From Hyposmocoma kahamanoa (Eukaryota > Arthropoda > Insecta > Lepidoptera > Cosmopterigidae): a stretch of DNA of 64,000 bases. The position numbers and the translations under genes are program-made. Position 1 is the first letter of the stretch. Each line of letters begins with the position of its first letter. The notes under the pieces are model-generated. The model was not told the origin of the DNA. It saw only the letters and a program-made list of their open reading frames with translations, and made no database searches. Positions 44,600 to 55,204 of this stretch are shown here, piece by piece. The stretch lies in the NCBI RefSeq assembly GCF_003589595.1, contig NW_020653993.1:6479528-6543527 (forward strand), in the 5' to 3' direction.

Positions 44600-45240
44600 C
44601 TCATAGACAATGAACTTCTGGCGTTCATACAACACGCCATCGATACTATGGACTAGGTCAGCATCGTACAGGTCTGCTGTTAAAGGAGACCGACCCAGAC
44701 TATGTTCCTGCTTTCGTGTCAAGCAAGCGGGCACTTTCGACCACATCGACGGCACCAGGCTGCTGAAGGACATCACGTCCATGAAAGCAAGCCTTGCTGA
44801 AGATCACTGTAAATTGGACGAGGTCTCGAACAATATCATCCGTGAGTTGCGTTACTAGGTAATGCGGCTTCGGTAAGTAGGTCACCCGGGGCCTGTAAGG
44901 TGAATACTTGTCGCGGGGCGCAAAACGCATCTATCGGCAGTGGCAGTGCGTCGGCCCATACGTCGCCGACTACTGTCACCACGTGCGTTTCCCCGCGCCC
45001 TTCCCCTCGTTCTTCCGCCCCGGCGGCGGCGTCACGCGTGAGTGACTACGCTACTGTGCTCCACAACCACAACCCAGCAGTTACCAACAAAGGAGAAGAA
45101 AATGAAAAAGAAACGTATACTCATCTCTGGAGCTGTGTCGTCAGTACCACCGAGAAGAGTTGACCAGTGCGACGAGGACGGTTTCAAAAAGGTGGAAAGG
45201 AAAAAAATTTACACCAGCCTTAATGTCTTTTTACAACACA
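44600..45240 (+). pseudogene. Probable LINE ORF1 remnant
   Basis: Frames read LLKDITSMKASLAEDHCKLD (coiled-coil-like), then a Pro/Ala/Arg-rich stretch, SDYATVLHNHNPAV and EDGFKKVERKK. This order resembles the ORF1 (Gag-like) protein of insect LINEs, where a coiled coil is followed by a DGFxxV-basic motif. Frames are broken. Assignment is tentative. Confidence 0.35.
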
Positions 45241-45267
45241 TGACATTTTCATTCATTTTCGATGTAT

Positions 45268-45483
45268 AAATAATAACGCACACAGTCAATATGGTCACGC
45301 ACTAGGGAAACACTGCGTCGAGGATGCCATAGACACACACATAGACAACCACAAATTACACCCAAACTCACTAGAGAAGTAGATGTAGGTCATGTAAATA
45401 TTTCTCCCGGTCCGGGAATCGAACCCGAATCAAACCTCTGCGTGGCAGTCCGACATGGTAATCATTCAACCACGGAGGCAGTT
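45268..45483 (-). mobile_element. tRNA-derived SINE, family A
   Basis: A reverse-orientation copy with a short AT tail, body (CTAGAGAAGTAGATGTAGG on plus), B box region GGTCCGGGAATCGAACC and an end at CCACGGAGGCAGTTTG. It has about 6 extra bases after the B box. Confidence 0.8.
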
Positions 45484-45799
45484 TGTATACGAATTAGAAA
45501 CAACCGTTACGAATCTGAAACAAGTAGCGTCAAATCCTCATCGTATGGCAATAAAATTGTACAATAATTTACCCATTAATATTAGAAACACAGAAAAAGA
45601 CACTGACTTTGAAAAAATATTGAAATAGTCATTTAATTAAAAAAAGTTCATACAATATAAATAAATACATATTTGATAAGAATTTGGTGAAATAATATAA
45701 TGAACGACATTACTAGAGTATTTAGACTAATTTAGAGTAGAGTATATTTTTAAATTATGTTATGAAATCTCCTTTGATATTTGCTTAGAGTGGCTAAGT

Positions 45800-46055
45800 A
45801 GCAGTAGAGCTTGTTGTGAAAGAGTTCGTCCAGGGAAGTACTGCCACCTTACCTATTTCTGCCGCCAAGCAGTAATGTCAGCATTACTGTGTTCTGGTTT
45901 TGAAAGGCAAAGGTGCTGGTGAAATAACAGGCACATAGGATTTGTCAACTTATATCTCAGGGTAACGGGCGCAGTGGCAGTGCCCCTCGGATTTTTGCGA
46001 TTTAAAACTCTGAGTGGCACTGCAACTGTCATTAGGCGTGTCACTTGATGAAGGT
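45800..46055 (+). repeat. Family C repeat copy
   Basis: Starts GTTGTGAAAGAGTTCGTCCA and runs to GCGTGTCACTTGATGAAGG; the 3' part is shortened. Confidence 0.75.
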
Positions 46056-46614
46056 AAAAAAAAAACAAAAGGTAGACCAATGGCAGACTTTAATACAGTA
46101 AAAACATAGAAATTAAAAAAAATGTGAGCGTGTTTTCGTTAAAGTTCATTTTTGTACAGATTTTTGCCTGTACAATTTTTGTAACATAATATTTGTTAAA
46201 TAAATAAGTCAATATGGTCAATATACATAATGCTTGAGATCGCCAAGATGGAGTGGGACAGTGCTGTCGGTTAAAAAATGAGGGTTTAAGTATGAAATGA
46301 AAATTCCAACAAAAAATGTTTTTAAGAAGTTGATATTTATTTAATCAAAATTACTCATGCTCATGCTCATTAATTCCCTTAGGCTCAGTTTAAATTGCGG
46401 CGGAACAGAAGCGAAATTAGTTTCGCGAGAAATCGAACTTGTTCGAAAAGAAACGGACCTTGTTCGGCCCGTCACTTGGTATTATGAAAAAAAAATCTTC
46501 TACATGTCAAGAACAATTTTACATGATAAAAAAAGACGTGGATATTATTTTATTTCGCTTGTTTGTGAAGCAGAAAAAGAAAAAGAGAAAAGGATGAACA
46601 AAAAAAGGATAAAT

Positions 46615-46915
46615 GTTTTTTTTATAATATCAAATGACCGGACGAACAAGTCGCGTGTGCCCGGTGGTAAGCTACACACCTGTCCAGAACAGTTGCAGCC
46701 ACTCAGAGCTTTAAATCGCAAAGATCTGAGAGGCACTCCCACTGCGCCCGTCATCCTGAGACATAAATTGTCAAGTCCTAGGTACCTGTAAATTCACCAG
46801 CACGCTTACCCTTCAAACCAAAACGCAGAAATGGTCACATTATTGCTTGGCGGCTGAAATAGGTAAGGCATAGGCAGTACTTCCCTGGACGAACTCTTTC
46901 ACAAGGAGTTTTTCT
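46615..46915 (-). repeat. Family C repeat copy
   Basis: A full-length reverse copy: TTTTTTATAATATCAAATGA, CTACACACCTGTCCAGAAC, to GACGAACTCTTTCACAAGGA. Confidence 0.75.
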
Positions 46916-48022
46916 GCTATTTTTACTACTTGTGAAAGAGAGTGTGTGAGTAAAGTCACGCTAGTGTTGCTTAATTTCGTAGTGTGCGTGTATAGCGACA
47001 CGATCATAATTTCAATAAGAAAGAAAATATCCATAATATTAACCTCTAATTAAGCTCTAAAGCTAAGTCCAAATTCATGGTACCACGATTTCGTTTAACC
47101 AAGATAAACAACTCTTTTATGGAGAACTGTACGTACGTTACGTATACGTTTTTACAATAAGATTCCGGAGTATATATTAAGTTTATCATTTCCTAAGTTT
47201 AAAAACTACATTAAAAATATTTTGATCCAAAAATCACATTACAAAATTGAAGACTACGTGTTAGATATATGAAATTAGATGTATGGAAAGACGACATGGC
47301 TCCAGAATCGACACAAATTTGATCCAAAGTGTATTCCATAGCATTTAAGTTTATTTGAAAAGAGCAATCCCTAGAGTTTCTTGCTCGTTCTTCTCAGGGA
47401 GGTCAGCGTAGTGAACGAGCAGTAGCTTAAATGTGACGTTTTCAAGTGTTAATTTATTTTACCTATGGAATAAATAATCTTTGACTTTGACTTTGACTTT
47501 GATCAAGAAATGCATTAGTTTATTGGCATTTTATTTGTGTGCTTGCCTCATCCTCCGCAAAAGTGGCAGACTTTTTAGTTTTAAGAATTAAAACTAGCGT
47601 CGCCCCCGGTTAGTTAAATGCTCTAACATCGGTAAATTTAGTACTTCTACGAAACATTTCTAGCAATAATTAATGACCACGTGATATTAATAACGTAATC
47701 TTTTAAGATACCTAAAGAGGACTTACCCCCTCTTTACATTTATGTTAGTGGTATATACTTTTATGTTTAATTAAAAAATGCTTTAACCCTTTTGACAACA
47801 TTGGAAATATACACTACTTTACAAAAATGGTAATGTACCATTTAATAAAAACATGAAATTCATCATCAACAGCATCACACCATTTTAGTCACACAATGAT
47901 TAAATCACGAGAACAATTATTTAATTTGCTACCTCTGATATAAATTTCGCACAAATTAAGTTTTTTGTCAATCAAGCTGAAGAATCTTACACTTGACATG
48001 TTCTCTTAATCCAGTACTTAAA
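46916..48022. other. Upstream region of gene E with a LINE tail
   Basis: 47160-47505 is the 3' end of a LINE (TTCTTGCTCGTTCTTCTCAG, GTCAGCGTAGTGAACGAGC) ending in a TTTGACTTTGACTTTGACTT tail; the same tail follows the RT fragment at 51.6-52.3 kb. The rest is AT-rich. No promoter motif of the B/C/D type was seen upstream of gene E. Confidence 0.65.
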
Positions 48023-48058
48023 ATGGAATTAATTATTTATATTTTGTCAACATTTTTG
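48023..48058 (+). CDS. Gene E, exon 1: short signal exon
   Basis: Twelve codons, MELIIYILSTFL, end at GTAAGT in phase 0. Hydrophobic but short; the signal would need residues from the next exon. This is the only hydrophobic ATG exon with a good donor that I found between 43.9 and 50.6 kb on plus. Confidence 0.55.
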
Positions 48059-48235
48059 GTAAGTCATTTGTTGTTTTATGAACGGTTGCTAAGATCTCTT
48101 TACCGTCTATCTGTCGGCCTGCTACTTTCCTTTTTCTTTTGTTTCATTATAAGTTGTAGTCAAAATGGTTGTTGATTTCACTAGTACGTAAACACTGTTT
48201 GTTTGTTTTTCTTTTTAATTTGCATTTTTCTTATA

Positions 48236-48437
48236 ATTATTAGTACAAAGATCGAATGGCAAACAAAAATTCCTTCGACCCGACAGTACTTGAGTCTGCG
48301 TCCATGCTGTACCGTAACGTCGCTCTGTTAACTGAGCTACAGGCCTAGTCAATTAAATTCTTTTATGTGTCTGTTATATGTCCTGTCGGATTGAAGGAAT
48401 TTTTCTTCGTATTCGATTTTTGTATTAATAATTATAA
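48236..48437. mobile_element. SINE family B foldback copy
   Basis: Left half TAGTACAAAGATCGAATGGC, AAATTCCTTCGACCCGACAG; right half GGATTGAAGGAATTTTTCTT, TATTCGATTTTTGTATTAAT. The ends are inverted copies of each other. In the intron of gene E. Confidence 0.6.
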
Positions 48438-48510
48438 CAAACTAGCGGAAATACTTCACAAAAAATACATGAATATTACGGTAATAAAACATACATTGAC
48501 AATTTTATTA

Positions 48511-49111
48511 GGGGTTAAAGTATGAAATTGCCGTTTCATTGCAATAGGTTCATTGAATTTTCATAGAATCGTCATGGTTTGAGGTTTTCGAATGAAACTT
48601 TTTTCAAATGGTTTCTGTGATTTTTTTCTAATTTGAAACATTTGAATATCGACTTTCAATTGTTTTTGTTATTCANNNNNNNNNNNNNNNNNNNNNNNNN
48701 NNNNNNNNNNNNNNNNNNNNNNNNNNNNNNNNNNNNNNNNNNNNNNNNNNNNNNNNNNNNNNNNNNNNNNNNNNNNNNNNNNNNNNNNNNNNNNNNNNNN
48801 NNNNNNNNNNNNNNNNNNNNNNNNNNNNNNNNNNNNNNNNNNNNNNNNNNNNNNNNNNNNNNNNNNNNNNNNNNNNNNNNNNNNNNNNNNNNNNNNNNNN
48901 NNNNNNNNNNNNNNNNNNNNNNNNNNNNNNNNNNNNNNNNNNNNNNNNNNNNNNNNNNNNNNNNNNNNNNNNNNNNNNNNNNNNNNNNNNNNNNNNNNNN
49001 NNNNNNNNNNNNNNNNNNNNNNNNNNNNNNNNNNNNNNNNNNNNNNNNNNNNNNNNNNNNNNNNNNNNNNNNNNNTTTCAGTACAAATCGGCAATTTCAT
49101 ACTTTAACCCC
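48511..49111. mobile_element. mariner-like element with assembly gap
   Basis: Terminal inverted repeats GGGGTTAAAGTATGAAATTG (left) and CAATTTCATACTTTAACCCC (right) are flanked by TA on both sides, as for Tc1/mariner insertions. The interior is 400 N (48676-49075), so the transposase, if any, is unseen. A second end with the same repeat begins at 63967. Confidence 0.8.
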
Positions 49112-50190
49112 TATTATTTACACAATAACAGCTCAGTATAGAGTACTAAAAAAACCGACCTCGTAAGTTTATTTGCCAAGTTTTTTTAAGTATTCAAATT
49201 TTTTTAAAAACAAGTAAAATAAAGTACTTAACTATCTTATTCTAATATTTTTCTACTATACTAATATTACGACTAAGTACTTGTAATCAACAAAAACTTG
49301 AACAAAAAATATTCTATTTAGAATCGATTAATTGAATGGAATACTTGTGTTTACGCGTATTCCGTTCAATCATTCGATTTGGAGCGAGCGGAAGGAGGTT
49401 TCCATCACCAAATAATTCTTGTGACGTCATAGCGGGTACAAAAAATCTACCAAAAGTCTATCTAGATATATACATATGTCTGTGGTTACCGGGTAACATA
49501 TATACAAAAAAAATAGTTTTAAACTTTTGTTTTATAATTAACACCATTATCTTATGGCCTGAAATAAAATGACATTATTATTATTAAAACTAGGGAACTC
49601 ATCAAAATCAGCAATTAAGGACGTTATTAATAACTAGTACAGTATTTTAGTCGCAGTAGAGCTCCCTGTAAAAGTGTTCGTCCGGGAAATACTGCCACCT
49701 TACTCATTTCTGCCGTCAAGCGGTTATGTGAGCATTACTATATTCCTACTTTGAACGGTAATACCAAGCGACGGGACGAATAAATAAATAAATAAGCGAC
49801 AAACACACCTGTCCATAGCAATTGCAGAGCCTTGAGTGGCTTTAAATCACAAAAATCTAAGGGGCACTGCCACTATGCCCTCAGCCTAAGACATAAGTTG
49901 ACAAGTCCCATGTGCCTCGCAGTAATGCGCACGTTACTGTAAAGTGGCAGTACTTCCCTGGACGAACTCGTTGACAAGCAGCTCTACTGTTACTAGATCT
50001 TCCACTGCCTTTCTGTCCTTATAAGACTACATAAAAATTGTCTAATTTTTGTTAAATACTTTTAAGTACGTCCTTACTATTGATCAATTGACTCTATTTT
50101 TAAACCCATTTAATTCTCAAATTGTAAATATTACGTCATTTCAAAGGCGTAATGGTGTAAACTGTAACATCCTTCTTATTATTTTTGCAG
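49112..50190. other. Gene E intron with family C pieces
   Basis: 49652-49770 (plus) and 49775-49995 (minus) are two abutting partial family C copies in opposite orientation. The remainder is AT-rich. Confidence 0.6.
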
Positions 50191-50268
50191 GCAGGTGAAG
50201 CGGCGGGCCATATCAACCATAATACAATAAATACAGTAGAGTCACTGTATGGCGGAACTCATCCTCGG
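50191..50268 (+). CDS. Candidate middle exon of gene E
   Basis: A strong acceptor (CTTCTTATTATTTTTGCAG) opens 26 codons in phase 0, AGEAAGHINHNTINTVESLY then GGTHPR, before a weak donor GTATTT. It would fill the slot that the middle exon occupies in A and F. However, the frame stays open well past 50268 in sequence that looks repeat-derived, so this could be a chance acceptor. Confidence 0.25.
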
Positions 50269-50684
50269 GTATTTATTGGTAGCAAATACAATTTACAGAA
50301 AACCAATATAAATCATAATACTACCCCCACTGAATGCTTGCTTGTCAGCACAGAATTGAGCTGCAAGCATGCAGCACGCGTACAACACACATGCTGCGCG
50401 TTCGCGGCGCAGATCCGTACGCACCCTAACATTTTATTATTAAAGGAAAGTGGGTGAGATACAATAAACAGGATTCGTCCTCGGCAATTCAAATAGCAAC
50501 GTATCTTGGACATTAGAAAATAGTGCTGTACGACAGGTTTCAATAAACATGTACTATGTTCCATACCCATTTGCCCTTTTCTGTTTACGACATATTACTT
50601 ATTTGATTTAAATTACCTACCTTCTATGTATTACAATAAGACGTTCAAATTCCAATGGTTTACAATTCAAATGTATTTTTACAG

Positions 50685-51020
50685 TATTTTCAAAGAATAA
50701 TTGATGACAACACCAATTCTACTGACATAATACCGATTAACGGACCATTGAACGAAGTTCTACAAGGTGATGATGAGTATACTTTAGGCGGAGAAGTTGG
50801 TGAAGAATTTACGAATCCTTTAGACAGTATGTCTCAAGCCAGTATGCTCAGAAATTCATGCTGGGATCCGAACACAGGTTTAGGCTACGCCAGGAAGTGC
50901 AAGCAAGCTTGTAGAACCACTTATTCAACTGTTTGCTCACAAAGAAGATGCCCCAATGGTGTCTATAATAGAGCTTATGCATTTTGTAGGATAACTTGCA
51001 GATTAAAGTTTTGTGTATAA
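50685..51020 (+). CDS. Gene E, main exon: compact twin-CX3C secreted protein
   Basis: Entered at TATTTTTACAG in phase 0; 111 codons and a TAA stop. An acidic N-terminal half (IIDDNTNSTDIIP, GEVGEEFTNPLDS) precedes the cysteine domain: C-W-D-x10-C-x3-C-x3-Y-x3-C-x4-C-P-x10-C-x3-C, visible as CKQAC, TVCSQRRCP and CRITC, with one extra Cys at the C-terminus (KFCV). All seven spacings equal those of gene A, 45 kb away on the other strand, while the rest has diverged. No low-complexity tail. Using exon 1 directly, the protein is 123 residues. The N-terminal exon structure is less certain than in the other members. Confidence 0.8.
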   Translation, partial: YFQRIIDDNTNSTDIIPINGPLNEVLQGDDEYTLGGEVGEEFTNPLDSMSQASMLRNSCWDPNTGLGYARKCKQACRTTYSTVCSQRRCPNGVYNRAYAFCRITCRLKFCV

Positions 51021-51599
51021 AGGATTTGGTGTTTTGATGCGTTTTTGTTTTTTATTACCCGAAACACATCCAACGTCCCCACTCTAATACCAGCTATGGT
51101 ACTAGCGTTTAAACAATGTGGTCAATACAGCTTTCGTCAAATGTGGCGATCCTCTGAGCATTGAGCCAGTTCAGGTGGGGTAGAACCTTTGGTGCGAAAG
51201 ATTACAATCTACCTTTGTCCCGCTTTCTGAGAGTCTCCCACCTGGACACGAAATGCCATGACCGATCTGGAAGTCGTTAAAAAGGCTTCGCACACAGGTT
51301 GGTCAGAGTAAGACCAATTTGTTCAGGTGGGGAATTTCGGATGGTTCTCACCTAGATGATTCAAACGCCTTAATTCTCTATGATGATTCCTGGGAATTCC
51401 GTGTTAGACTTTGCGCAAGTGGGTTTCAATTCCGTTTCCAAATGGCTTTCTCACAACCTCGTCACCCTCAACATGGGAAAAACTATGTATCTCACGTTTT
51501 CACTCACAAGTCGTGGTTAATCATCCTCCTCTGCATTCTCTATAACTGCACATTCGTGTCCATCTTTTTCACATGATTCCTGCTCCTGTCCGTCTTTAG
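51021..51599. other. 3' flank of gene E, unassigned
   Basis: Moderate GC with short ORFs; it may be the 5' part of the LINE that follows, since composition is continuous with it, but no motif was recognised. Confidence 0.35.
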
Positions 51600-52290
51600 T
51601 CCGTACACACTGTGTGAAGTATCTGGGTGTCCAGCTGGATAACACACTTTCCTTTCGCTATCATATTGATGGTCTGACCCTGAGATTACGCAAATTGATT
51701 TTCATTTTTAAACGTCTTCGCCACGTAGCAGATGTGAAAGTTTTAAGAATTGTGTATTTAGCACTGTGCCAGTCCCTCACATCCTATTGCATCTCTGTTT
51801 GGGGTGGCTCCGCCAATCGGCATCTACTTAAGCTGGAATGCACTCAACGTGCGATACTCAAGGTGGGTTGGTCAGATACCCGACCTATGACCTTTATAAA
51901 ACCTGTGAGGTCCTCTCATTACGACAGCTTTTTATTCTTCAAATAGCTTTGATCACGCATACTCATATCCTATCCTAACATATACATATTAAGATTAATC
52001 ACTTTCTAAGTTTAAAACTTGCATCAAAAGTATTTTAATTCAAAAGTCATATTACAAAATTGAAGAGCATTTGTTAGATCTTTCCGTATGAAAGACGACA
52101 TGAGTCTTGATTCCATACAATTATGATTCAAAGTGTATTTAAGTTTATTTGAAAGGAGCAATCCTTAATTTCTTGCTCGTTCTTCTCAGGGAGGTCAGCG
52201 TAGTGAACGAGCATCAGCTTAAAAAATGACGTTTTCAAGTGTAAAAATTTTACCTATGGAATAAATAATTGTTTGACTTTGACTTGAGTT
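51600..52290 (+). pseudogene. LINE 3' end with RT fragment and TTTGACTT tail
   Basis: KYLGVQLDNTLSFRYHI, then YLALCQSLTSYCISVWGGSA and RAILKV on plus, followed by the 3' untranslated part shared with 47.2-47.5 kb and ending TTTGACTTTGACTTG. It links that tail repeat to this RT family. Related to the RT at 20.0 kb. Confidence 0.8.
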
Positions 52291-52559
52291 AAAACACAAT
52301 ATAGAAACTTAAGTATAATAGTAAAATATGCGCAACAGGCAGCTTTATTGCTTTGTAGCAATTTCTTTCAGGCAACCTTAGGATAGAATTTAAGATTTGC
52401 AAAAAGGGTGCAACCAAAGAATATCATCATGAGTACAGTAAATGATAAGTAGTAATAAAAATATATAAATGGATAGACGTATACATACAATTTTTTTAAA
52501 TAAATTAATAATAATATTAAATACTTATTAAATATACGATATATAAGAAAAAAAATTAA

Positions 52560-53100
52560 ATATGAACATGGGAAATAAATGAAAGGTTAGTGCAGTGAAG
52601 ACGAAACTTAGGAGATGAGGAAGTGATCCTTGACACGTTGTTGAACGAATCAAGAGAAGGCGATCGTCGAACAGATTCAGGGAGAGAATTCCACAGTCTG
52701 ATCGCAGAAACGGTAAAAGTTGGAATAAAAGTTAGAGATATGAGAGGGGATGTTTAATATCATAATATCAGAGTGTAGAAGAGTGGAAAGTAAAGCGATC
52801 TTTAAGATAAAAACGCGTAAAGGGATAGAATAGAATGGATAATATGAATTCTCATGGATAGCCATTTAAGTTGTGCGCGAAATTGGGAGACATGGTCAAA
52901 TTTACATAGTCTGAAGATGAACCTTACACATATATTTTGGAGCCGTTCCAATTTATTGAGCAGGATAACTGACAAATCAGGGTAGCAAACATCAACATAG
53001 TCCAGTATCGGATGGAGAATGCTCTGGGCCAAAGTAATTTTAGTTTTAGTCGGCAAAAAGTGTTTAAACCTTCTCAGAGAAAAATGTGCACCAAACACCT
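52560..53100 (-). pseudogene. LINE RT C-terminal fragment
   Basis: Minus strand: LPTKTKITLAQSILHPILDY, VDVCYPDLSVILLNKLERLQ, FDHVSQFRAQLKWLSMR, then after a shift IRLWNSLPESVR. The C-terminal domain of a different non-LTR family from the 51.6 kb copy. 5'-truncated. Confidence 0.75.
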
Positions 53101-53439
53101 TTTTGCTAACCCTAAACCCAAATTTGTATTACAATTAATCACATTATTTTTTCATTTCAAATTCTCAATAATCAACCTCTCCTGCACGTGGTATACCCTG
53201 CTCCTATCGACGAGGCTCTGGTGACCCGCCAACATGCAATGGATCAGCGTGACGAGCAAATGGTGTAACCCCCCAAATGATTACCACAGAAAATTATTCT
53301 CAAATTCCCAGTGGCGCTAGTAGCAACCACGGCGCTGACGGATGTCGTGGAAGCTCCTAGCACCAGGGGTTCTAATCTCCGGGTGGGATTCGACTGTCGA
53401 ACGACTATAGGCCCTGACAACTTGCTCGAAGATGTGGTC

Positions 53440-53830
53440 ACTTACTATGAATAGGCCTCATAAGAAGCTCAAAGTCGCTCAACGCGCTATGGTGCGAGCA
53501 ATGCCCGGTATTTCTCTACGTGATCGAGTCAGAAATGAGGAGATCTGTAGAGAACGAAAGTCACCGACGTAATTCAAAGGATTAGCTAGTTGAAGTGGCA
53601 GTGGGCACATTACTCGTAGAACTGACGGCCGTTGGGGCAGAACGGTTCATGAATGGAGACCACGAACCGGAAGGCGTTCAGTGGGAAGACCCCTACTAGA
53701 TGGACTGATGACCTGGTGAGGGCGGCGGGTAACCGATAGATGCACGTCGCTTTCGACCGACTAGTCTGGCAATCTTTTTATGTTCAGCAGTGGACGGCTT
53801 CCGGCTGATATAATGATGAAATAAAAAAAT
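53440..53830 (+). pseudogene. LINE 3' end fragment
   Basis: KKLKVAQRAMVRAMPGISLR, then RVRNEEICRER, RRTDGRWGRTVHEWRPRTGR and VGRPPTRWTDDLVRAAG, with stops. The sequence ends GCAGTGGACGGCTTCCGGCT then TGATATAATGATGA. A common C-terminal signature of an insect non-LTR family. Confidence 0.75.
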
Positions 53831-54228
53831 ATAGAAATTATATATAGCTATACGTTTCAAACGATGGCCCATCTCATATCGTGTATTGAGTGCCCTAACA
53901 CCTGAACGCTTGAGGATTTAATGGCTGATAGAGCCGCGGTCTGCGACGTAGCTGACTTCTGGTCCACAATAGTATATGCTATCGATACAATAAGAAGAAG
54001 AAGTACAGCCAATGGCATATCAACCTTGACACTTCGTTCTTATATCTTATCTAATCTTACCTTGATGTGCTCTTAACTCTGCGCCATAGTAACCATATAG
54101 TAATTAACTGCCATTTGATGATTTACAACGTGGTTGCGTTTAAAGTAAAATATTTTTCCATTTCTCAATTCAGATGACTAATTTCTAACTTGCTAAAAAC
54201 TTTACTCAAAGTAAAAAGAACTTAAGGT

Positions 54229-54620
54229 GTATCGTGTTGGTTAAAATTTACGCCACTTAAAAATAACTGGTGTATCGCTTTTGCTAAAATTCACTAGGGA
54301 CAAACACGGTACCTCCCACGTAAATTGTTGTAAATCTAAATACCATTTTTGCTTTTTAACCTAATTTTATCTTTTTTTATGCATATAATATAGGTTCCAT
54401 GTTTAAAAGTTAAAAAATCATTTTGTTATGTTTACTTTCAAACATGGAACCTATAATATACAAAAAAAATTAAGTTAGAAAGCAAAAAGTTGTATTTTGA
54501 CTTACGTCTGTGTATCGACGGACTTAAGGTGTATCGTTTTTGCTAAAATGTACTCGAGACAAAAAGGACTTGAGGTGTATCGCTTTGGCTAAAATTTACC
54601 TCAGATAAAAAGAACATGCA
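54229..54620. repeat. Interspersed GGTGTATCG repeats with a foldback
   Basis: TTAAGGTGTATCGT(G/T)TT and GGTGTATCGCTTT(G/T)GCTAAA occur four times at uneven spacing. Between them a 27 bp inverted repeat (TATAATATAGGTTCCATGTT / AACATGGAACCTATAATATA) lies at about 54380-54460. It looks like a MITE with related termini. Confidence 0.6.
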
Positions 54621-55135
54621 TGCACGCCGCCCACGTGGTCTGCTATTTCAGAAAAGTCGTTTGTGGTATGGCGCTGGGAGTGTTAATGTGCTTCTATCTG
54701 CACGTTGCTGTTGCGTAAGGTTGACGTAATTACATTTATAGATTTAATTAAGGAACGTTTGTCATTCATTCATAACCTAATTCATTTATGGGCCTTTTAC
54801 AGAACTCACAATATTTAAAAAAAATATATAATAAATATATTCCTTTCATGGCGTAGGTGCCGTATAAAATGATTAGGCATTCTATAAAATGTCCCAATTT
54901 TCGGTCACTTGGTCATTTTGTCAGTATATTTAACTTTGACCGTTTTGGTTTCATACTCAGCGTAAATCGTTTAATATAATAATATCAGTCTTGTTATTTT
55001 TAATGAGGCAATTAATCCATCATGTTATATCCATGTTTAACTTAGTTTTCCAGATTTGCAGGAAAGCGTGTTAAATAATTTTACACGTTTAATTAATTTG
55101 AATTTATTAATCATTTTTATTCTGCGTTTAATAAA

Positions 55136-55201
55136 ATGAGTTTATTTGTTGGTTTTAATTTCTTTTTAATGAGTACTATAGCAATTGTTATGACGACATC
55201 G
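55136..55201 (+). CDS. Gene F, exon 1: signal peptide
   Basis: Twenty-two codons beginning MSLFVGFNFFLMSTIAIV and ending MTTS at GTAAGTTTTT in phase 0. A clear signal peptide, with the same plan as the other members. The nearby family C repeat starts immediately after the donor. Confidence 0.72.
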
Positions 55202-55204
55202 GTA

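Noticed and set aside
54229..54620. Possible CRISPR-like array of GGTGTATCG repeats
   Set aside because: Spacing is uneven, units diverge, a foldback lies in the middle and the DNA is animal. It is a transposon remnant.
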